From NCBI GenBank assembly GCA_015489955.1, contig WFYR01000114.1, positions 61,558-125,557 on the forward strand: a stretch of DNA of 64,000 nt, written 5' to 3'. Below are positions 34,358 to 43,421 of the stretch, one piece after another; the stretch's first letter is position 1; each line of letters starts with the position of its first letter. The translations under genes and the position numbers were made by a program. This DNA comes from Mesoaciditoga sp. (GTDB taxonomy: Bacteria > Thermotogota > Thermotogae > Mesoaciditogales > Mesoaciditogaceae). The notes beneath the pieces are model-generated. The model saw only the letters and a program-made list of their open reading frames with translations, did not search any database and was not told where the DNA came from.

Positions 34358-34398
34358 GTAGGAAACCTTCTCCTTTTTAATTATAGATACATCTATAA

Positions 34399-34428
34399 GA
34401 AAAATGTGCCCTCTGCGATAAGAGGGCA
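34399..34428 (-). terminator. Terminator of the iron alcohol dehydrogenase gene
   Basis: A perfect eight base-pair stem (TGCCCTCT 34407-34414 with AGAGGGCA 34421-34428) is followed on the minus strand by a T-rich run. It lies 20 bases after the dehydrogenase stop. A further palindrome, TATAGAT/ATCTATA at 34382-34397, sits just downstream. Confidence 0.8.
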
Positions 34429-34448
34429 AAAGAGTCCATTTGCTTATT

Positions 34449-35609
34449 TTACATACAAAGCTTCAGAATTTCTCTAACGTCATCTGGATACAATCTTTTT
34501 AATTTTCCAAAAGGCGTTCTCATCGAAGCGTTTTCAACGACTTTTTCTATCTCATCTTCAGGTATCTTCGCTTCTTTCAAAGTTACAGGAAGCCCTATAG
34601 TTCTGAACCATTCTTTAAGTTCTTCTATTCCTTTCACAGCCGCTTCTTCGTCATTTTCTGCTGAAACGTTGAAAACTTTCCTGGCCAATCTGGCAAACTT
34701 TGCTACATCTTCTTTGTAAACGTACTTCATCCACGCAGGAAAGACAACGGCCAGACCAGAGCCATGCGCTATATCGTAAAGGGCACTTAAAGAATGCTCT
34801 ATGGCATGGCTCGACCAATCCCCACCATTTCTTCCCGTTCCATTTATACCATTCAACGCAAGCGTGGCGCTCCAGACCAAATTTGCCCTTGCATCGTAGT
34901 CATGGGGAGATTTTATTAAAGTTTCCGTAGAAGAGATTATGGTTCTAATTATTCCCTCTGAAAGTTCATCGAGTATCAGTGTATTGGGAGTGCCGTCAAA
35001 ATACAATTCCAAAACGTGAGCAATGGCGTCAGCTGCGCCATTAAGCGTTTGGATTGGTGGTAAGCTGAACTGAACACTCGGATCCAATATTGACACTTTT
35101 GGGTAACTGGCATTTGTCCAAAAAGAGAACTTCTGCTTCGTTTCTTCGTTCGTGATAACAGCCCCCCCATTCATTTCTGAACCGGTGGCTGAAATGGTGA
35201 GAACAACGAAAATTGGAAGTGATCTTTCCACTTTGTACTTTCCTACAAATGCATCCCATATATCTCCATCGTAATAAAAACCTGCCGCTATAGTTTTACA
35301 CGTGTCAATAACGCTTCCACCTCCAACGGCAACAATTGCCCCAACATTTTCTTTTCGGGCAATTTTTATTCCCTCTTTTACTTTGCTCAAAACAGGATTT
35401 GGTTTAACTCCAGACAATTCCACAAAGGTAACACCATTTTCTTTCAGCGACTTGGTCACTTCGTCGTAGACACCATTTCTCTTTACACTTCCTCGCCCGT
35501 AAACTAAAAGCACTTTGGAGGCATACGGTTTAACTTCTTCACCCAATTTTGAAATTTTTCCTTTTCCAAAAATTATCTTTGTGGGATTTTGAAACACGAA
35601 ACCTTTCAT
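34449..35609 (-). CDS. Iron-containing alcohol dehydrogenase (butanol dehydrogenase type)
   Basis: The protein of 386 residues belongs to family III alcohol dehydrogenases. It has FGKGKISKLGEE at the start, the nucleotide loop AVGGGSVIDTCK (near residue 95), TISATGSEMNGGAVI, and metal ligands in ADAIAHVLE, SHAIEHSLSALYDIAHG. It likely reduces aldehydes with NAD(P)H during fermentation. Start ATG 35609 has GGAGGTG upstream. It follows the amidase gene by one base and ends at a terminator. Confidence 0.93.
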   Translation of the reverse strand: MKGFVFQNPTKIIFGKGKISKLGEEVKPYASKVLLVYGRGSVKRNGVYDEVTKSLKENGVTFVELSGVKPNPVLSKVKEGIKIARKENVGAIVAVGGGSVIDTCKTIAAGFYYDGDIWDAFVGKYKVERSLPIFVVLTISATGSEMNGGAVITNEETKQKFSFWTNASYPKVSILDPSVQFSLPPIQTLNGAADAIAHVLELYFDGTPNTLILDELSEGIIRTIISSTETLIKSPHDYDARANLVWSATLALNGINGTGRNGGDWSSHAIEHSLSALYDIAHGSGLAVVFPAWMKYVYKEDVAKFARLARKVFNVSAENDEEAAVKGIEELKEWFRTIGLPVTLKEAKIPEDEIEKVVENASMRTPFGKLKRLYPDDVREILKLCM

Positions 35610-35610
35610 A

Positions 35611-36234
35611 TTATTTCACCTCCGTCATCTCAAAATATGTAATTATTCCATAATCTATGGCTAACGCCTCTTTCCAAATGTTCAATGGGTTTCTCAACCA
35701 TTTTTCTCTACTAACACACGAGATAAAGCTACTTTCTATTAACACGGCTGGAACTTTTGCAAGCCTTAAAACTTTAAAATCGTTCCTTATAACTTTCCAA
35801 CGTAGGTTTAAAGCTTTTCCAACTGCACTTGCCAATTCCTCCGCGGCCAGTTTGGAAGTATCATTTTTATTCCAATAGTAAGCCTCGGTTTCATCAAAAT
35901 CAGGATATCCCTGCAGCGAATTGTGATGTATGCACACGAAAAGATCGGCGTGTTTCTTATTTGCCAATTCTATCCTATCTTGTAAGTAAACGTATTTATC
36001 ACTCGTTCTTGTCATGTACACGGTCGCTTGCTGCGCTTTCAACAATTTCGCGAGATCCAAAGCCAATTGCAAGTTGATAACTTTTTCTAAAAGCCCACGT
36101 GGTCCCGTCGCTCCATTGTCAACACCACCATGTCCAGGATCAAGAACCACGATTTTTCCATACAAATCACCACCAAAAATGGCGGAATAAACCAAAGAGG
36201 AAAAAAACAACAAGAATACTATTTTTCTTTTCAA
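35611..36234 (-). CDS. N-acetylmuramoyl-L-alanine amidase (Amidase_3)
   Basis: The protein of 207 residues has an N-terminal signal peptide. The amidase_3 zinc ligands are visible: the His in VLDPGHGGVDNGATG, the Glu in GLLEKVINLQLA, and the His in FVCIHHNSLQG, with the catalytic Glu in VLIESSFIS. It cleaves the MurNAc-L-Ala bond of peptidoglycan in the periplasm. Translation starts at TTG 36234 and overlaps the protease stop by four bases. It lies in a protease-amidase-dehydrogenase run. Confidence 0.92.
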   Translation of the reverse strand: MKRKIVFLLFFSSLVYSAIFGGDLYGKIVVLDPGHGGVDNGATGPRGLLEKVINLQLALDLAKLLKAQQATVYMTRTSDKYVYLQDRIELANKKHADLFVCIHHNSLQGYPDFDETEAYYWNKNDTSKLAAEELASAVGKALNLRWKVIRNDFKVLRLAKVPAVLIESSFISCVSREKWLRNPLNIWKEALAIDYGIITYFEMTEVK

Positions 36235-37493
36235 TGTTTCAGATCCTCTGGAAAGAAAGTGTGCGATTTTATTTCAGGAATTATCACTTCTAAAGCTTTT
36301 CGCAACTGCGCATCTTTTTGGGGATTAACCTTCGCCGTACTTTGAGTCGAACTTACAACACTTTCTATAAGTGCCTTGTAACTCTCACTCTTCGTTGGAG
36401 TAGCGTTTGATTCCTTGACAACGTAGTCCGGCATTATTCCCTTCAAGTTTATGTCCTGACCGTTTGGGGTAAAGTAGTGATTTGTCACCAACAAGAGCAA
36501 ACCACCGTTTGAAAGCCTGAATTCGGTTTGGACTGCGGCTTTTCCGTAAGTTCTTTCTCCCACCAGCACGGCATAACCGTTATCTCTTAGAGCTGCAGAA
36601 ACTATTTCAGAAGAAGACGCAGAACCATGGTTGACAAGTATCACTATAGGAAGCCTCTTAAAAAGGTTTCCATATGACCTGTATGGTCTCTCGACGCCGT
36701 ATCTGTTTCGCATCGTTACGATGAGATCTCCTTTTGGCAAAAAGTCACTCGCCACTTCCAGAGCCTGTGAAAATAAACCACCAGGATCGTCTCTTAAGTC
36801 TATTATCAAACCGTCAATTTTTTCATCGTAAAGCTTGTTCAAAGCCTTTTCAAACTCTGCTCCAGTTGTCTCACTGAAATTCGTTATTCTAACGTAACCA
36901 ATTTTCGTTCCAGAAGCCTGCAAAGTGGTGTACTTTACCGTTTTCAACTTTATAAGAGCGCGTGTTATAACAATGTCCAATGTGGCTTTCTCACTCGGGC
37001 GATAAATTTCAACTTTTACTTTCGAACCCGGTTTACCCCTCAACGCGTTAACTGCCGAAATGTATCCCATCGCTTTAACTGAAGAGCCATCTATTGAAAT
37101 TATGAGATCTCCACTTTTCACTCCCGCCTTTTCCGCCGGAGAACCGTACATTGGGCTTATCACTTCTACCGCGTCTCGTGTTGAATTGTAGGTGACTTCC
37201 GTTCCTATCCCGCCGTATTTAGAGGATGTCTGTATGTCGAATTCTTTTACCTCATCGGGTGAGAAGTAGTATGTAAATCTGCTACCTAAAGCTTTCACAA
37301 TGGCCTTTATGGCGCTATCTTCCAATTTCTGGTAATTCACGGAAGTGGCGTTGTAGTAATAATTTTGAATAAGCTGCATAACCTGAGAAACCGAATTCGT
37401 TCCACCGTTCAGAACTCCTTGAGTGGCCCAAGAAACGGTTACAAGACTTGCAAGAAGTATCACCATCACCAAAGTTTTTTGGTACTTTTTCAT
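36231..37493 (-). CDS. S41-family carboxy-terminal processing protease
   Basis: The protein of 420 residues has a signal peptide (about 1-24), a PDZ domain (about 95-175; GIGTEVTYNS, AEKAGVKSGDLIISIDG) and the tail-specific protease core. The catalytic Ser lies in HGSASSSEIVSAAL and the Lys in GERTYGKAAVQ. It cuts exported proteins near the C-terminus in the periplasm. Start ATG 37493 has GGGAGG upstream. It is co-transcribed with the amidase gene, which suggests joint cell-wall work. Confidence 0.95.
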   Translation of the reverse strand: MKKYQKTLVMVILLASLVTVSWATQGVLNGGTNSVSQVMQLIQNYYYNATSVNYQKLEDSAIKAIVKALGSRFTYYFSPDEVKEFDIQTSSKYGGIGTEVTYNSTRDAVEVISPMYGSPAEKAGVKSGDLIISIDGSSVKAMGYISAVNALRGKPGSKVKVEIYRPSEKATLDIVITRALIKLKTVKYTTLQASGTKIGYVRITNFSETTGAEFEKALNKLYDEKIDGLIIDLRDDPGGLFSQALEVASDFLPKGDLIVTMRNRYGVERPYRSYGNLFKRLPIVILVNHGSASSSEIVSAALRDNGYAVLVGERTYGKAAVQTEFRLSNGGLLLLVTNHYFTPNGQDINLKGIMPDYVVKESNATPTKSESYKALIESVVSSTQSTAKVNPQKDAQLRKALEVIIPEIKSHTFFPEDLKH

Positions 37494-37511
37494 CTTTTAG
37501 CCTCCCATTCT

Positions 37512-37772
37512 TCAGAGGTGCTTGAAAAGCAGCCTCATGAGTTTTTCCATTCTTTCTATGCCTTCATCTGAAGACATCTCTTTAACACAGGAAACTGCGT
37601 AGTCTTTCACGACTATTCGTGCGACTGATTCCAGCGCCGCTCTTGCTGCAACTATCTGAGTTAAAATTTCAGTGCATTCCCTTTCTCCTTCTACCATCGT
37701 TCGAATGCCTTTTACTTGACCTTCTATTTTTTTTAGACGATTTAGAATCTGTTCTCTTTCGTTTTCTTTCAT
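37512..37772 (-). CDS. CsoR/RcnR/CstR-family (DUF156) transcriptional repressor
   Basis: The protein of 86 residues is a single all-helical DUF156 domain beginning NRLKKIEGQVKGIRTMVEG. At the ligand positions it has Cys33 and Cys62 with Tyr58 in place of the copper-binding His of CsoR, so the triad is C-Y-C. Two cysteines 29 apart without the His is the pattern of CstR, the persulfide sensor, but this is inference. Start ATG 37772 has GGAGG seven bases upstream and lies inside the 3' end of rnr, giving a 104-base out-of-frame overlap. No obvious metal exporter or sulfur gene is adjacent. Confidence 0.88.
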   Translation of the reverse strand: MKENEREQILNRLKKIEGQVKGIRTMVEGERECTEILTQIVAARAALESVARIVVKDYAVSCVKEMSSDEGIERMEKLMRLLFKHL

Positions 37773-39879
37773 CTTCTTCCTCCAACACGAAATCGATCTG
37801 CCCCTTTGTCTTGTCAACGGATAAAACTTTCGCTTTTAGCTTGTCTCCCAATTTGAAGACTCTGCCCTTTCTTTCTCCTATTAAAGCCCCCATCTTCTGA
37901 TTGTAAACGTAGTAATCGTCTAAAGAAGAGATGTGAATCAAACCGCTTATCGCTTTGTCGGTTATCTCAACGAAAATGCCGAATTCCGTCACATCCGTTA
38001 TCACAACTTCAAAAACCTCTCCCACATGTTGACTCATGTACTCCACTTTCTTGAGAGATATCAAGTCTCTTTCAGCCTGATCCGCCACGACTTCTCTTTT
38101 TGAACTCTGATGGGCAACTATTGGAAGGATCTCCATGTACTTTTTAATCTGTTTTCTCTTGAATCCCTTGTTGTCTATGTATGTTTTTAACAGCCTGTGC
38201 ACAACCAAATCCGGATACCTTCGAATTGGACTTGTGAAATGCGTGTAATTCAACGAGGCAAGCCCAAAGTGACCAACGTTTGTTTCAGAATAAACGGCCT
38301 TTTTCATGGATCTCACCAACAAACGCTGGATTATAGATTCAAGCGGATGACCTTTAATCTGTTCTAAAATTCTTTGCAACAAAATTGGTTGGATGTCCTC
38401 TGTGAACTTGAACTTAAGGCCTATAGCTTTTAAATATTCAGAAAGTTTTTCTAAAGCTTCAGGATCTGGCCTGCTGTGGACCCTGTAAATAAATGGAAAA
38501 TGTTGAATGTCGAATATTTCGGCCACGGCCTCGTTGGCCAAGATCATAAACTCCTCTATCATAGCCTCTGAAACGCTTTGCCTTCTTAACACTATATCTT
38601 TAACATTTCCATTCTTATCGAGGATGACCTTAACATCGTTGGATTCGAACTCCATGGCACCCCTTCCAAGGCGGCTCGTTTTAAGCGTATGGGCAAGTTC
38701 TGCCATGGTTTTCAATTCTTCCTCCAAAAACCCTATCTCTTCTCTCAATTTGTCATCTGGATCTTCCAGCAGTTTGGCGACTTTTTCATACGTAAGTCTT
38801 TTCACAGATCTGATCACGCTTTTAAAGAAATCTTTTTTAACAACACGACCGTATTCATCTATCTCCATTTCGACCGAAACGGTTAACCTATCTTTTCCTT
38901 CCACCAGACTGCATAGATCATTTGATAACTCAAATGGAAGCATTGGTACAACGGTATTCAAAAGGTAAACACTTGTTCCCCTTTTGAAGGCCTCTTTGTC
39001 TGTAGCGCTCCCTTCTTTTACGTAATGCGAAACGTCAGCGATGTGCACGCCTAACAAATAATTACCATTTGGAAGCATTTCTATGGAAACCGCGTCATCA
39101 AAATCTTTTGAATCTTCACCGTCTATCGTAAAAATGTGCTTTTTCCTTAAATCTCTTCTTTCTCTTAGCTCTTCTTTATCGATTTCCTTTGGAAGTTTTC
39201 TAACTTCTCTCAAAACAGAAGTCGGAAATTCTCCAGGAGCTGGAAGTTGGTATTTTGCGAGAATACTTGGAACATCAACTTCATGGGAATCCGCCTTGCC
39301 AAGTACAGCTGTAATCTTTGCCATTCCTTCAGATTCTTCGCTTGGATATTTCGTTATCTCTCCAACCACTTTATCTTTATCGGTTGCATTCATAGAATCA
39401 TCTTTTGAAACCCTGAATTCGTATATTATCTTTGAATCGTCTGGAGCAATGTAGCCAAAATTAGTTCCCTGAGCCTTGTAAATACCCACTATCATCTTTA
39501 AAGCCCTCTGAAGAATTTTTACAACTTTTCCGTGAGGAATGTCATCATTCTTAACTTCAAAGAGTTTGACAAGCACTTTGTCTCCGTTAAGTGCCCATGC
39601 GGTATCCACCACTTCGACCAACGCTTCTTTTCCAGAAAAGGACGTAACAAAAGCCTTCCGTCCCGACCGTGTAAACTTAATCTCTCCGATCAATTCACCA
39701 TCTGAAACAACGTGCCACTTCCAATTTTTTGAACGATAAATTAAATCTTCTTCTTCTAATAATTTCAAAATCTTGTTTACCTCTTTCGGATCCTTACCAA
39801 TCTTTCTGGCAATCACAGATGTTGTGGATGGAACGTATTGCGGTGACTTTAGATATTCAATTAGTTCTTCTGTCTGCAT
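37669..39879 (-). CDS. rnr: Ribonuclease R, 3'-5' exoribonuclease
   Basis: The protein of 736 residues has an N-terminal winged-helix, cold-shock domains, the RNB catalytic domain (IDGEDSKDFDDAVSIE with the metal Asp cluster, and FTSPIRRYPDLVVHR) and an S1 domain (about 620-700). It ends with a Lys/Arg-rich tail. It degrades structured RNA processively. Its last 104 bases overlap the CsoR-like gene in another frame, so the basic tail is double-coding DNA. ATG 39879 directly follows the stop of the ammonia-lyase gene. Confidence 0.95.
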   Translation of the reverse strand: MQTEELIEYLKSPQYVPSTTSVIARKIGKDPKEVNKILKLLEEEDLIYRSKNWKWHVVSDGELIGEIKFTRSGRKAFVTSFSGKEALVEVVDTAWALNGDKVLVKLFEVKNDDIPHGKVVKILQRALKMIVGIYKAQGTNFGYIAPDDSKIIYEFRVSKDDSMNATDKDKVVGEITKYPSEESEGMAKITAVLGKADSHEVDVPSILAKYQLPAPGEFPTSVLREVRKLPKEIDKEELRERRDLRKKHIFTIDGEDSKDFDDAVSIEMLPNGNYLLGVHIADVSHYVKEGSATDKEAFKRGTSVYLLNTVVPMLPFELSNDLCSLVEGKDRLTVSVEMEIDEYGRVVKKDFFKSVIRSVKRLTYEKVAKLLEDPDDKLREEIGFLEEELKTMAELAHTLKTSRLGRGAMEFESNDVKVILDKNGNVKDIVLRRQSVSEAMIEEFMILANEAVAEIFDIQHFPFIYRVHSRPDPEALEKLSEYLKAIGLKFKFTEDIQPILLQRILEQIKGHPLESIIQRLLVRSMKKAVYSETNVGHFGLASLNYTHFTSPIRRYPDLVVHRLLKTYIDNKGFKRKQIKKYMEILPIVAHQSSKREVVADQAERDLISLKKVEYMSQHVGEVFEVVITDVTEFGIFVEITDKAISGLIHISSLDDYYVYNQKMGALIGERKGRVFKLGDKLKAKVLSVDKTKGQIDFVLEEEDERKRKRTDSKSSKKNRRSSKRHSNDGRRRKGMH

Positions 39880-41361
39880 TCAACCCCCTCTTTTCATTCC
39901 TTCTTTTACAAGGTTAAGAATTCTCTCAAATTCGTCTCCCAAATACGCATCACCTTCTGTTTCCTCTAGACTCAGCTTTTTAACATAATCTTGCAAAAAC
40001 GCACTCGTTTTCAAAGGTTCATGAAATTTTATAGCCCTGGCAGCGAGCATGGCTTCAATTGCGACAACCTTAGCGGTGTTTTCAAATATCATTCTCGCCT
40101 TTCTCGCGGCTATAGTGCCCATTGAAACGTGATCTTCTTGATAGGCGGATGTTGGAATAGAATCCACGCTAGCAGGATGAGCAAGCACCTTATTTTCACT
40201 TACCAACGAAGCCGCTGTGTACTGCCAAATCATCATACCAGAATTAAGACCTGATTTTCCACTTGCCAAAAAGGCTGGCAATTCTGAAACGAGTGGGTTA
40301 ACAAGTCGATCTATCCTTCTTTCGGTTATGTTGGCGAGTTCACTTAAGGCTATTCCCAGAAAATCGCTTGCCAAAGCCACCGGCTCACCATGGAAATTTC
40401 CACCGCTCAAGGCTCCATCGTCAAAGATAAGAGGATTATCGGTAACGGAATTCATCTCCGTTACCACAACACTTTCAACGTAATCAATGGTATCTTTGAC
40501 AGCTCCTAAAACTTGTGGCGCGGCTCTTAAACTGTAAGCATCTTGCACTTTTGAACAATTCAAATGTGAAGCCCTTATTTCACTTCCCCTCAAATATTCA
40601 AGAAGTTTTTTTGCCACGTACGCTTGCCCCTTGTGTGGTCTCAATTCATGAATTCTTGTATCAAATGGAGTTGTCGATCCCTTTAACGCGTCTATGGCAA
40701 TTGCAGCACTTAAAAGTGCGAATTCAAACAAAATTTTTGAATCATGAATTGTTAAAGCCAAGACCGCAGTTATAGCCTGTGCACCATTTGTCAAAGCTAA
40801 TCCTTCTTTTGCTTCATATTTAACTGGTTTTATTCCAGCCGCCATTAATGCTTCTGAGGCTTTCATCTTCTCTCCCTTGTAAAAAGCGTATCCTTCACCC
40901 ATCATACAGAGCGCTATGTGTGCCAGAGGCGCCAGATCCCCACTCGCGCCAACTGAACCTTGAGAGGGAACAAATGGTGTTACCCCTTTATTCAACATGT
41001 TGATCAATCCATTAACGACTTCCACTCTTACTCCAGAGTAACCTTTTGCCAGAGAAAAAGCCCTCAAAAGCATCATAGCTCTAACTTCGTCTTCTCTAAA
41101 AACCGGTCCTACTCCAGCCGAATGGCTTCTTACGAGATTTATTTGAAGCTGATCTATGTCTTCTTTGTCTATCTTGACATTTGCCAGAGCCCCAAATCCC
41201 GTGTTTATTCCGTACATTGGTTTATCAGAATTCAAAAATTTCTCAACTCGTTTTCTGGATTCTTCTATTCTCTTTTTTGCCTCATCGGACAAGCGAACTT
41301 CTTCAAATTCCCTCGCCACTCTCACAAGGTCAGAAATGTTCATTTCATCCCTTATTATCAT
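39880..41361 (-). CDS. hutH: Histidine/aromatic amino acid ammonia-lyase (MIO enzyme)
   Basis: The protein of 493 residues contains the Ala-Ser-Gly triad (residues 139-141, in GSVGASGDLAPL) that forms the MIO cofactor, and the YGINTGFGALAN active-site loop. Overall it is closest to histidine ammonia-lyase, which makes urocanate. However the conserved SANQEDHVSMG of HAL reads SAYQEDHVSMG here, so substrate choice could differ. No other hut gene is nearby. Start ATG 41361 has GGAGGAGG upstream and overlaps the ABC-F stop by four bases. It is adjacent to rnr without a gap. Confidence 0.82.
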   Translation of the reverse strand: MIIRDEMNISDLVRVAREFEEVRLSDEAKKRIEESRKRVEKFLNSDKPMYGINTGFGALANVKIDKEDIDQLQINLVRSHSAGVGPVFREDEVRAMMLLRAFSLAKGYSGVRVEVVNGLINMLNKGVTPFVPSQGSVGASGDLAPLAHIALCMMGEGYAFYKGEKMKASEALMAAGIKPVKYEAKEGLALTNGAQAITAVLALTIHDSKILFEFALLSAAIAIDALKGSTTPFDTRIHELRPHKGQAYVAKKLLEYLRGSEIRASHLNCSKVQDAYSLRAAPQVLGAVKDTIDYVESVVVTEMNSVTDNPLIFDDGALSGGNFHGEPVALASDFLGIALSELANITERRIDRLVNPLVSELPAFLASGKSGLNSGMMIWQYTAASLVSENKVLAHPASVDSIPTSAYQEDHVSMGTIAARKARMIFENTAKVVAIEAMLAARAIKFHEPLKTSAFLQDYVKKLSLEETEGDAYLGDEFERILNLVKEGMKRGG

Positions 41362-43214
41362 GCTTCCTCCTCCAATCTTTTCATTTCTTTTTCTAAATTC
41401 TCTATTTCCCTTAAAAGCTCTTCCATTTTCTTTTCAACTTTTTCTCTTTCAAGATTCAACGCGTTTAATTTAACGTGATCGCTCGCATATCTGCGCATTT
41501 CACTTTCCAATCTTTTCAAATCTTCGTCAAGAGAATCAAAACCTCTTTCACTTTCTTCTATCTTCTTTTCAAGAGACTTTTTCTTGTTTTTCAAAGCTTT
41601 TTTCTTTTCGTAATCGTTTTCCCTTTCAAAATTTCCCACATTCCTTCGAGAAAAAGCTCCTTGCATGAATTCAACCGCTCTTTCATGATCTTGAAAATAA
41701 CTGATCTTTCCACCTGACATCACGAAAAAACGATTTGCCGTGTGTTTTGCGAATTCAATATCGTGGGTGCTGAAAAGCAAAGTACCATCATATCTCTTTA
41801 AAGTGCTTTCCAAAGCTTCTATCATGTAAACGTCAAGATGATTTGTCGGTTCATCCATTATCAAGAAATTTGGTTTCTTCAAGAGAGCCTTTGCTATCTC
41901 AAACCTTACAAACTCTCCGCCACTTAAATCACACACATTTTTGAACACATCTTCTCCTTCGAAACCAAATCTTCCCAAATATCTTCTTACTTCATAGTCA
42001 GGCTTATCTTTCATAAATTCCCATATCACAGACATCAAAGTTCTCTTTTCTCTTTCAGCACCTACTGTATCAACGTAGGCAAGTCTGGTATTGGGTCCAA
42101 ACAGTACATTAGGTGGCTTTTCATTTATTTTCTTCAACAAAGTCGTTTTCCCTACCCCATTTTTTCCAAGTAACGCCACTTTTTCACCATTTTTTATCTG
42201 AAAAGAGAAGGTTCCTATGTATTTATCTCCAGCTGAAACTTCAAGAGAATTAACACTTAACACAACATCTTCCGTTGCTTTCTTTACACTCAAATTCAAC
42301 CTGTTGAACTTTTTACTCGAATTCAAAACGTACCTTTTCTTCTCAATTGAAAGCTTTTTTATAAGCTTTTCCTTTGATTTTGCCTGTTTTATAGCTTTTT
42401 CTCTACCCCATTTTTTGTACTTCTCAACAACTTCATGAAGGTGTTTTATCTCTTTTGAAATGTTCTTTTCCTTTGCTTTTACGCTCTTAACGTAATTCTC
42501 CTTTTGAACCAAGAAGTCATGGTATTTTCCCTTGTAAATTCTCACAGTGCCAAAGTCCATATCCCAAATCTCGTCCGCCACGCTTTCCATGAGGCTTCTA
42601 TCATGAGTTGCCATTAAAACCGTGCTTTTAATTGAAAGAAGGGCATTTTTTAAAAAAATCATGCCGTAAACGTCTAAATAATTTCCAGGTTCGTCTAAAA
42701 CGAGTAAATCGGGTTCGTTTATCAACAACTTTGCCAGTTGAAGGCGTGTTATTTCACCTGCACTTAAAGTGGAAAGCTTTCTATCGAACTCTTTTTCTGT
42801 GAAGCCAACACCCTTGAGCATCATTCTCACTTTCTTTTCAACAGCGTAAACGTCCAGCATTTCCGCTTTTTCAAGATGTTCATCGTATGATTTTAAATTC
42901 AACTCGTTTGCGCTTTTTAAAGCTTCTTCGTAAGCATCCAAGGCCTCTTTGAAAGTGGATAAGCCTTCTTCGTACAAGGTTCTGTCTTTTTCCAAGCGAA
43001 ATTGCCTGATATATCCAATCTTCTTGCCGAAAAAAGATACATCTCCTTCCAATGGTTCTATTTCTCCAGTTACTATTTTCAAAAAAGTTGTCTTTCCACA
43101 TCCATTTGGTCCAAGCAAAATGGCTTTACGACCATTTTCCAAAGACAAATTCACATTTGAAAAAAGCGTTCTCTCACCAAATCTCATACTCAGATTCGAT
43201 ATACTCATTATCAT
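41358..43214 (-). CDS. ABC-F family ATPase
   Basis: The protein of about 618 residues has two ABC domains without TM segments. The first has GPNGCGKTTFLK and LSAGEITRLQLAKLL, the second has GKNGVGKTTLLKK, LSGGEFVRFEIAKALL and MDEPTNHLD. A charged linker and a C-terminal coiled coil follow. ABC-F proteins act on ribosomes (translation factor or antibiotic protection type); which one is not clear. ATG 43214 lies six bases after a TATAAT box with no ribosome site, so the mRNA is probably leaderless. ATG 43208 is an alternative start. Confidence 0.9.
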   Translation of the reverse strand: MIMSISNLSMRFGERTLFSNVNLSLENGRKAILLGPNGCGKTTFLKIVTGEIEPLEGDVSFFGKKIGYIRQFRLEKDRTLYEEGLSTFKEALDAYEEALKSANELNLKSYDEHLEKAEMLDVYAVEKKVRMMLKGVGFTEKEFDRKLSTLSAGEITRLQLAKLLINEPDLLVLDEPGNYLDVYGMIFLKNALLSIKSTVLMATHDRSLMESVADEIWDMDFGTVRIYKGKYHDFLVQKENYVKSVKAKEKNISKEIKHLHEVVEKYKKWGREKAIKQAKSKEKLIKKLSIEKKRYVLNSSKKFNRLNLSVKKATEDVVLSVNSLEVSAGDKYIGTFSFQIKNGEKVALLGKNGVGKTTLLKKINEKPPNVLFGPNTRLAYVDTVGAEREKRTLMSVIWEFMKDKPDYEVRRYLGRFGFEGEDVFKNVCDLSGGEFVRFEIAKALLKKPNFLIMDEPTNHLDVYMIEALESTLKRYDGTLLFSTHDIEFAKHTANRFFVMSGGKISYFQDHERAVEFMQGAFSRRNVGNFERENDYEKKKALKNKKKSLEKKIEESERGFDSLDEDLKRLESEMRRYASDHVKLNALNLEREKVEKKMEELLREIENLEKEMKRLEEEA

Positions 43215-43220
43215 GTTTCA

Positions 43221-43229
43221 ATTATACCA
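43221..43229 (-). promoter_or_regulatory. Extended -10 promoter of the ABC-F operon
   Basis: TGGTATAAT on the minus strand is a perfect extended -10 element. Its last base is seven before the A of ATG 43214, the usual distance to a transcription start. It would drive the ABC-F, hutH, rnr and csoR-like genes. Confidence 0.65.
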
Positions 43230-43421
43230 TCGTACAGAGCGTGCATGCTTGCTTTGAAATGAATTTTCTTTTTTACCCATGTTGTGCGCGAATGTTTTAC
43301 GAAAGATAATTTTTTCGAAGTCCGTCAGAACGGATGCTTGGTAAACAGTTTTGCCCTTTTATTGGGTCCATAAACTTAAAGCATGTTGAGAGTTAAAAAT
43401 TTCGAAAGATTTATGGCAGAT

